Source: Alligator mississippiensis
Lineage: Eukaryota > Chordata > Crocodylia > Alligatoridae
Direction of reading: 5' to 3'
Length of the DNA stretch: 64,000 bases
Assembly: GCF_030867095.1 (NCBI RefSeq)
Contig: NC_081830.1
Span: 36,501,832 to 36,565,831, forward strand
Positions 56,871 to 64,000 of this stretch are shown piece by piece; the first letter of the stretch is position 1; each line of letters begins with the position of its first letter. Below the pieces are notes generated by a model. That model was not told the DNA's origin and made no database searches. It worked only from the letters and a program-made list of their open reading frames with translations. The translations under genes and the position numbers were made by a program.

Positions 56871-57340
56871 TACCGTCCTTGCTAGTCTTCCTGCATATCT
56901 GGATTGTTACGCCTCAGCTCTGTATTCTTGGGCAACCCTGGCACAGGATGCAGTCTGTCTGACTCACAAAGGACTCACCCCCCCCCCCTCCCCTCCTCTA
57001 CCTAAACGAAACTGATTAAGATGCAGTGAGAGACACACCTAAGACCCTCCAGATAAGGGTGACAAGAGTGAACCAACTGCCCTAGGTCTCATTTACATCC
57101 GAGATGGAACCAGATGACCATTCATTTACATGAGAGATGGCAAACAGAAAGCCTGAAGCAGAGGCTGCAGTGAATTCTGGGACCAGGGAAGCAGGGGAGT
57201 ACTGCATGATGGGGAATCTGTGCTTCAAATGTTAATCAACCCATGTTCACACACACCCAGCTCAGCATTTATCAGACCAGTTCTAATCTGGATTTACTAA
57301 GGACTTCCCCCCCCACCCCCCCACCCAAGACACACGCACA
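56871..57340. other. Gene-free stretch
   Basis: It contains a C run at 56,979-56,990 and another around 57,307. Nothing else was recognised. Confidence 0.35.
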
Positions 57341-57359
57341 CAGCTCTAAGTTTAATAGG

Positions 57360-57788
57360 CATCTCAGGCCGTACATTCCCCGGTCCCACTATGGGTCTAT
57401 GGGGAATGTAGACTATGGGTCTAGATCTAGTTGCAGCCTCCCCCTCTCCTCCAGCATGCCCATTTCTCCCCACATCTTAGTGTTATCCACGAATTTGAAC
57501 AGGGTGCTTTTCACCCCCTCGTCCAAGTTGCTGATGAAGATGTTGAACAGTCCGGGCCTGAGGACCGAGCCCTGGGGGACCCCACTGCCCACATCCCTCC
57601 AGGTCAAAAATGACCCGTGCACCACCACTCTCTGGGTGCAGCCCTCCAGCCAATTTGCCACCCATCTGACTGTGTAGGCATTGACGCCATGGTTGCCTAA
57701 TTTCTTAATGAGAATGGGGTGAGAGACATGTCAAAGGCCTTCCTAAAGTCCAGAAAGACTACGTCCACCACGACACCTGCATCCAAGG
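57360..57788 (-). mobile_element. Older CR1 fragment beside the young CR1
   Basis: Minus frame 57,661-57,413 reads [20 protein letters not shown] and FNIFISNLDEGVKSTLFKFV. The catalytic box reads FVDN rather than FADD. It abuts the 3' tail of the CR1 at 57,790. Confidence 0.75.
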
Positions 57789-57889
57789 GTTCATAGACTT
57801 CACAGATTTCATAGACATTAGGGCTGGAAGGGACCTCAGAAGATCATCGAGTCCAGCCCCCTGCCCAAAGGGCAGGAAGTCAGCTGGGG

Positions 57890-59536
57890 TCATAGGATCC
57901 CAGCAAGATAAACATCCAGTTTGCTCTTGAAGGTGTTCAATGTAGGCGCTTGAACCACCTCCAGTGGCAGGCTGTTCCAGACCTTGGGGGCTCGGACAGT
58001 AAAGAAATTCTTCCTTATGTCCAGCATGAAACGGCTTTGCAGTAGTTTATGACCGTTCGACCTAGTCGTCATCCCTTGGGGCGCTCTGGTGAACAAACGT
58101 TCCCCCAGATACTGGTGGTCACCCCTGATAAACTTATAGGTGACCATCAGATCACCCCTGAGCCTGCGCTTTTCCAGGCTAAAGAGCCCCAGGGCTCTCA
58201 GCCTGTCATCGTAGGGTCTGCTTCCCTGACCTCTGATCATGCGCGTGGCTCTTCTCTGGACTCTCTCAAGCTTCTCCACATCCTTTTTGAATTGTGGAGC
58301 CCAAAACTGGACGCAGTACTCCAGCTGCAGCATCACTAAGGCCGAGTACAGGGGGAGAATGATGTCCCAGGATTTGCTTGAGAAGCATCTATGGATGCAA
58401 GCCAGCGTTTTGGTCGCTTTACTAGCCGCAGCATCGCACTGCAGGCTCATGTTCATCTTGTGGTCAATGATGACCCCCAAGTCTCTTTCTTGCATAGTGC
58501 TAGCCAACATAGCAGTGCCGAGCTTATAAGGATGCTGCGGGTTTTTCTTCCCAAGGTGGAGAACCTTGCATTTATCGGCGTTGAACACCATCAGATTCTC
58601 GTCCGCCCACTTGCTGAGCCTGTCCAGGTCAGCCTGGATCAGCCGCCGGTCTTCTGGTGTGGATGCTTTGCCCCAAAGTTTGGTGTCATCGGCGAACTTG
58701 GCCAGTCCGCTTCTGACTCCAGTGTCCACATCATTAATGAAGATGTTGAACAGTATGGGTCCAAGGACAGAGCCTTGGGGGACCCTACTGGTCACAGGAC
58801 ACCATAATGAGTGACTTCCATCAATTACTACCCTCTGGGTCCGACCACGGAGCCAATTTTCCAGCCAGTGGATCGTGGTGGACCCAAGGCAACAATTGGC
58901 CAGTTTCACCAAGAGGTGATCATGGCATACCAGATTGAAGGCTTTTTTGAAGTCTAGATATATGACATCAATCTCTTCTCCCTTGTCTAGGTGATAGGTC
59001 ACCTGGTTGTAGAAGGAAATGAGATTGGTCAAGCAAGACCTACCCGCAACAAACCCGTGCTGGCTATCCCTTAAGATGTTGGCGTCGGCCAGCCCATTAA
59101 GGATGGCCTCTTTAATAAACTTTTCTAAGATCTTCCCCGGGATAGAAGTCAGGCTAATGGGCCTATAGTTAGCCGGATCCACTTTCCTCCCTTTCTTGAA
59201 GATAGGCACCACGTTGGCCTTCTTCCAGTCTTCGGGCACTACACCAGAGCGCCAAGAGTTTTCAAAGATCCGCGCTAGAGGCTGGGCTATGATGCTTGCC
59301 AGCTCCTTGAGTACCCTGGGGTGAAGATTGTCAGGGCCGGCTGACTTGAAGGTATCCAGCTTCTCAACATGTTCCTTCACGAAATCAGCATTAATGGAGG
59401 GCAGGGGATCACCCTCACCCGGACTTCCCTGTCCCGTAGCGGGCATGGGCGTCCCATGGGACTGATGAAGGACCAACGCAAAGTACCCATTTAATAGGTT
59501 GGCTTTTTCCTGGGCGTCAGTTGTCAGTTGCCCCAT
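57890..59536 (-). CDS. CR1 ORF2 reverse transcriptase part (548 codons)
   Basis: Residues 1-90 are linker with HPRVLKELASIIAQPLARIF. RT motifs follow: [78 protein letters not shown] and the catalytic FADDTKLWG. The C-terminal region has LYSALVMLQLEYCVQFWAPQ and WNSLPLEV. All catalytic aspartates are present. The frame lacks its own endonuclease because of a single-base shift upstream, so it is probably not mobile by itself. Confidence 0.9.
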   Translation of the reverse strand: MGQLTTDAQEKANLLNGYFALVLHQSHGTPMPATGQGSPGEGDPLPSINADFVKEHVEKLDTFKSAGPDNLHPRVLKELASIIAQPLARIFENSWRSGVVPEDWKKANVVPIFKKGRKVDPANYRPISLTSIPGKILEKFIKEAILNGLADANILRDSQHGFVAGRSCLTNLISFYNQVTYHLDKGEEIDVIYLDFKKAFNLVCHDHLLVKLANCCLGSTTIHWLENWLRGRTQRVVIDGSHSLWCPVTSRVPQGSVLGPILFNIFINDVDTGVRSGLAKFADDTKLWGKASTPEDRRLIQADLDRLSKWADENLMVFNADKCKVLHLGKKNPQHPYKLGTAMLASTMQERDLGVIIDHKMNMSLQCDAAASKATKTLACIHRCFSSKSWDIILPLYSALVMLQLEYCVQFWAPQFKKDVEKLERVQRRATRMIRGQGSRPYDDRLRALGLFSLEKRRLRGDLMVTYKFIRGDHQYLGERLFTRAPQGMTTRSNGHKLLQSRFMLDIRKNFFTVRAPKVWNSLPLEVVQAPTLNTFKSKLDVYLAGIL

Positions 59537-59541
59537 CTGGT

Positions 59542-60892
59542 TCAGCAGGGTCCAATGTTGCCCCTGCTTTTCCTCCGGCTCCCCACATATCTGAAAAAGG
59601 ACTTTTTATTGTCCTTGATGCTCAAAGCTAGTTGGAGTTCAGTTGCAGCCTTGGCTTTCCTGGTCTGCTCCCTACAGGACCGGACCAGTGCAGAATAATC
59701 CTCCTTGGAGGAGACTCCCATCCTCCATCCTTTGTAGGCCTTTCTTTTTAGCCTCAGGAGGTCTGCTAGGTCCCTGGAGAGCCAGGGGGGCTGCTGTGCC
59801 CTCTTGCTGCCTTTCCTCCGAGATGGAATAGACTTAGTTTGTGCATTGAGGATCGCTCCCTTGAGGAGCAACCACTCTTCTTGAACTCCCCTCTCCCTGT
59901 GGTCACGGTCCCTTAGGGCCTCACTGACAAGCCTCCTGAGCTTGTCAAAGTTGGCTTTCCTGAAGTCAAAGACTTCCGTGTTGCTGGCTGACTTGCCAGC
60001 TTTTCGGCGGATGGTGAAGGTGATCAGCTCATGGTTGCTGTCACCCAGCTTCCCATCGATCACTAGGTCGCCGACTAGGTCATCCCCAGTAGCCAGTACC
60101 AGGTCGAGCAGCGCTTTGCCTCTCGTTGGCCCATAGACTTCTTGAGTCAGGTAGAGGTCATCCACGCACGAGGGGAAGCTTTGCGACTTCTCAGGTTTTG
60201 CTGAGCGATCCTCCCACGAGATGTCTGGGTAATTGAAGTCACCCATGACAACCATGGTCCTGGAGCAAGCTGCCTCAGCCAGTTCCCGGGCAAACTCCGG
60301 GTCAAGCTCAGCACTTTGGGTGGGAGGTCTGTAGTAGATTCCCACCAAGTCATCTCCCGTGGCCAGGACCAGGTCCAACAAGGCGTTTCCCCTGGTGGGA
60401 CTGTGCACCTTCTGGGTTAGATGGAGGTCCTGTAACTTGGCTAGGAACCTACGTGAGCGGTCAGACCTGACTGACTGCTCCTCCCAGCAGATGTCTGGGT
60501 AGTTTAGGTTATGATGACCGTGTCCCTTGACTTAACTGCCTCCGTGAGTTGACCTGAGAATTCCAAGTCCAGCTCTTCCCCCTGGTTGGGTGGCCTGTAG
60601 TAAACCCCTACTGTTAAGTCCCTTTCCCCCTGACTCCCTTGTATACAGACCCAGAGCACTTCAGTCTGTCCCTCCTCTGACCCAGTGCTGTTTGTTGAGG
60701 ATGTATATTGCTCTTTGACACCACACCCCTGCCTTTCCTCCCTGTTCTATCCCTCCTGTACAGCCTATAGCCCTTGATGTTCACTGCCCAGTCATGCATT
60801 GGATCCCACCAAGTTTCAGTGAGCCCCACTATGTCCGGGTTAGTGTTAGCTAGCAGGAGGACAAGCTCCTCCTGCTTGTTCCCCATGCGCAA
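59542..60892 (-). CDS. CR1 ORF2 endonuclease part, broken
   Basis: 60,892-60,614 reads GNKQEELVLLLANTNPDIVG then LTETWWDPMHDW, the first EEP endonuclease block. 60,408-59,542 reads VVMGDFNYPDISWE and LGDSNHELITFTI, the later catalytic blocks, although the usual SDH reads DSNH. TRGKALLDLVLATGDDLVG occurs twice here, showing an internal repeat of about 285 bp. Confidence 0.8.
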
Positions 60893-61097
60893 GCATTATT
60901 GTAGAGGCATTTAAGGCCTTCTGGAGGTGCATGCACTGCCCCCGCTAATCCCAGGACTATCTGGGCCCCTGTCTCTTACCTGGGTACTTCTTGTGCTCGT
61001 CACCTGCCTTGTCTGGGCTGTTCTGGTGGGTGGCTCTTGGTTCGGTGTTCCATGGCTCCCTCCATCCTCATCTTCCCCCTCCCCTGATGAGCCTAGC

Positions 61098-61812
61098 TTA
61101 AAGCCCGCTGGAGGAGATTGGCCAACCTGAAAGAGAACACACGCTTACCTTTGGGAGAGAGGTGGAGCCCATCCCACCCAAGCATGTCTCTTGTTCTGAA
61201 GTATGGGTCGTGGTCCAAAAAGCCGAAGACCACCTCGAGACACCATTTCCGAAGCCGCAGGTTGAACTCCCTGATGCAGGTCTCATGGCGTCATCCGCGT
61301 CCGCTCACTGGAAGGACAGATGAGACGACCACCTGTGCCCCTGTCCCCTTCAGCTTGCTCCCCAGAGCTTGGTAGTCCTTCATCAGGTGATCTGAGCTGC
61401 TCCTGGCCACATCATTAGTGCCCGCATGGATTAGGACCATGGGGTAGTAATCAGTGGACTGGATAATGGCCGGGATCATCTCCATCACATTCTGAATCCT
61501 CACTCTGGGCAGACAGTAGACCTCACGTGACATAGGATCCTGGCGACAGATGGGACCCTCTGTACCTCTAAGGATGGAGTCACCTATGATGAGCACCCGG
61601 CGTCTCTTCTTCCAGGTCAACTTGCCTCCTTCAGCCTGTTCTGCATGTGGACTGGCCTCCTCTCCAGGGGTTTCCTCCTCTCCTTCCTCTTCCTCCAATG
61701 TCTCCAGAGCCTCATACCTGTTCCCCAGCTGGACTGGGGCAACTGGTACTGCACCACCACAAGCAGCCCTGGCTCTGGAGGGAACTGTCGGCCATTCCGC
61801 TATGGAGGGCAC
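61098..61812 (-). CDS. CR1 ORF1 esterase-like domain, partial
   Basis: It reads RRRVLIIGDSILRGTEGPIC, then LIHAGTNDVARSSSDHLMKD. GDS and GTND are blocks of the SGNH hydrolase fold found in CR1 ORF1. The last part, DMLGWDGLHL, is in another frame, so it is broken near 61,290. An acidic EEEEGEEETPGEE run precedes the domain. Confidence 0.8.
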
Positions 61813-61852
61813 CTCGTGGGGTTCTTCCCCCTTTGGAGCTTGGCCTTGCAGG

Positions 61853-62215
61853 GAAAGGAGAGTCCAGAGTCCTTACTCTACTGCTCTCCTTCCTTCCTTC
61901 AGGATCCTAAACTCAATCACCTCATGGTCACTGCTGCCCAAGTTGTCATCCACTACTACATTCCCCACCAATTCTTCCCTGTTCATGACTGTACAAGGAC
62001 TTCCAATTCTTCCTGCTTGTTTTCCCGGTTCAATGCATTTATGTACAAGTACCTGAAGTAACTAGTTGATTGCCCTGATTTCTCAGGAGGTAGGAGAGCA
62101 CCTCCCCTGTTGACCCCTCCTGCTTGCTCTTTCTCCAGGTCTCCTGCTTCCCCACGTACCTCAGAGCTTTTGTCTCCATCCCCCGGCGAACCTAGTGTAA
62201 AGCTCTCCTCACTAG
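61853..62215 (-). mobile_element. Older CR1 fragment upstream of the young CR1
   Basis: Minus frame reads [20 protein letters not shown] and [20 protein letters not shown], the start and the end of a CR1 endonuclease of another subfamily, with the middle missing. An LTR-like repeat starts at 62,216. Confidence 0.7.
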
Positions 62216-63330
62216 TGTAGTCCAGGCGTACACAGGGTATGTACCCCCCTTCTCCAAATTGAAGGGGATTGTCAGCAGGCAGAGGTACTATGGGAGAGAA
62301 CTGTCAACTGTACACAGTTCCCTATAGAGTCAGGCCAGGACCCAACTGCTTAACTATATACAGGTTTATTAAATAATAAAATAAAGTTACATACACACAT
62401 ATCTACAGAAAAGTAATCACTTATTCAATGATGCAGGACTATATTATATACATGACTTATACCTCCTATAGAGCTTCAATCCACACAGGTAAGTAATGGA
62501 TCTGGAACTGATAAGTATAAGCAAACACAGGTAAATACAGCACATCAACAGGGATAAACACAATTAACTATTTACAGTCCATGAAAGAACATTGTCATGT
62601 ATGCAGTGGAAATCAAAGATAAAATACACTTGTACTCATATAACAGTGAAATCTCAACTGACAAAATATATGGCGCAAATGACAAAATATGAGGCACCCG
62701 TTCACCCTTCCAGGTGTTGAAGGTGCTACTATGCTAGGATCTCCCTATTCAATGAGGGGAAGCCTGGCCGCAGCTCTGCCAGGGGAAAATGGGACAATGC
62801 TCCAGGCCCCTCCAACCTCTCGTGGACTGGGATGGGACACCCTACCTCACAGGGGCCCCTGCTGGCTCCCTCCCAAGAGCTCGCTCCCCTGTGGGACACC
62901 CTTGTTCCCAACACTCATGATCCCTGGTGATGCAGGGCTGCTTCAACTCTGTGGGACAGGCACCTCTCCTGGCATGGTGACTAGCCGCAGCCCAGGGTTC
63001 TCTCCCATCCTGAGACCTGCTCATGGCCCTGTGCACTGACCCATGCACTGTTTAACTCACTCCTTATGGCAAGGGCTGGAGGACCAGGCCACCTTGTGTG
63101 ACACTGGGGCTCAATTGGCTCCTGGACTCTCTGGGGGGTGCTGCCACATTGGCAGCCTGGCCATGTGCCACGTGCCAGGGCTTGGGGACCCAAGCTGTCT
63201 GAAACAGCTCCCAGAGTCCCAGCCAGCTCTTTAACCCTGCATGAAGTGATCTCTGCACCATGCTCCAATACTGGACTTACATGCCTAGAAGACACACTGG
63301 AGTGTCTGACTCGTAAGAACCTAGTCCCTC
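62216..63330. mobile_element. LTR-like repeat, family member 3
   Basis: It starts TGTAGTCCAGGCGTACACAG. It shares the opening, the 'ccctatagagtcaggcca' block, and the 63,040-63,240 subunit with member 1 at 18,428. Its right end is not defined. No coding part was seen. Confidence 0.5.
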
Positions 63331-63447
63331 GAGCAGGGCTCTCAGGTCTGTGTTGAGTTTCCTATACAGTACATGGGGAAAGTTAAGTGCCTCTGAATGG
63401 GATCCACAACAGAGAGTGTGCTAAGAGGAGACCTGCTTAATAGGGCT

Positions 63448-63625
63448 GTGCGAAGTTTTGGGTGCTGACTTGATTCAGAGGAGATTCGACCCGATTCAGT
63501 GGCCAAATCTGCAAATCCAAATCGAATCAGGGGACCAATAAAGAAGTCCGAATCAATTTGAAGCTCTCTGAATCGATTCAGAAAAGATTTGGAGAGCTTC
63601 GGCGATTCAGGTAGTCCCTGTTGGC
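63448..63625. mobile_element. Possible hAT-like MITE
   Basis: It begins AGGGCTGTGCGAAG and contains mirrored 'gattcgac', 'gattcagaggagatt' and 'aatcgattcagaaaagattt' words. I recognise the style from reptilian non-autonomous elements but could not fix both ends. Confidence 0.35.
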
Positions 63626-64000
63626 TGCAGTAGGGAGCTAGACCCGGACTCTGAGCTGGTAAGTAGGCGGTAGGGGAGAGGAGGCTGGAGGAGGGGGAGG
63701 GGACCATTGGGGGACCCCCCATCAGGCCTATCCCCTGCCTGCTCCTACAGCACCCCGAGCACCTCCCGACCCCCACCCGCTCTCCCAGCCCCACTATGGC
63801 TGCCCCACCCGCCCCAACTCCCTGTTGTTTAAAAAAAAGTCCCATTCACCGGGTGCTACCAGGTGTGGAGGGTGATCCCTGCTGCCCCACACTGCCCCGC
63901 GCTGTGTGGGGGGCTCTGCCATGAGCCCCCTGACCCTTGCCTGCTCTCCCAGCCCCCCCCCCCCCCAGGGCTGCCCCACCTGCCCCAGCTTCAGCCCTTT
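63626..64000. other. GC-rich right edge
   Basis: It has a C-rich composition with a C run at 63,954-63,966. No gene is seen. Confidence 0.35.

Larger units (their letters stand above)
57790..61850 (-). mobile_element. Near full-length CR1 LINE
   Basis: From 5' to 3' on the minus strand it carries an ORF1 esterase part, an ORF2 endonuclease part and ORF2 reverse transcriptase, then a 3' UTR ending in short TCTATGAA-type repeats, as CR1 does. The 548-codon open RT frame marks it as young compared with other CR1 copies here. Breaks are few: a frameshift near 59,550 between linker and RT, and disruption within the endonuclease at about 60,400-60,610. Confidence 0.9.

Overview
The window is vertebrate genomic DNA. 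A sauropsid is most likely, and a crocodilian or turtle fits best. The only recognisable host gene family is ovotransferrin-type transferrin. The repeats are dominated by CR1 LINEs, with a Penelope-like element, hAT and Tigger-type DNA transposons, MIR-like SINEs and LTR fossils. There are no bacterial-style operons. No species-specific marker was seen, so the species is left open.

Layout: all transferrin material is on the minus strand. Positions 52,953 to 31,992 hold one complete gene, called copy A here. It has 16 coding exons with intact reading frame, splice sites, TATA box and poly(A) signal, and encodes a 692-residue bilobal protein with all iron and carbonate ligands in both lobes. 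Positions 26,780 to 24,600 hold a decayed fragment of another copy (exons 11 end, 12 and 13 plus introns; relic B). At 3,917-3,875 sits exon 1 of a further copy (copy C) with a promoter clearly homologous to that of copy A; the rest of C lies beyond the left edge. The window is therefore part of a head-to-tail transferrin array.

Between and around the genes: 4-9 kb is largely unique DNA with two hAT-like MITEs and a CR1 tail. 9.7-12.7 kb is an old non-LTR retrotransposon split by a probable solo LTR. 12.7-16.0 kb holds two 5S rRNA-derived copies 2.2 kb apart, each followed by related spacer and antisense CR1 sequence; the first spacer is extremely GC-rich. 16-21 kb has a CR1-type ORF1 relic and two members of an LTR-like repeat family. 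22-24.3 kb is a broken Penelope-like element with reverse transcriptase and GIY-YIG parts. 26.9-28.8 kb has a terminal-inverted-repeat element and a sense CR1. Upstream of copy A, 53.7-64 kb is nested repeats: CR1 fragments in both directions, a GC-rich solo LTR, a MITE, and a near full-length CR1 (57.8-61.85 kb) with a 548-codon open reverse transcriptase frame.

Copy A should make a secreted iron carrier. Copies A and C share TATA position and promoter motifs, so both may be transcribed. The points most worth a second look are the altered iron-release trigger residues, the exon 10 splice ambiguity that decides a conserved cysteine, and the 5S/CR1 composite units.
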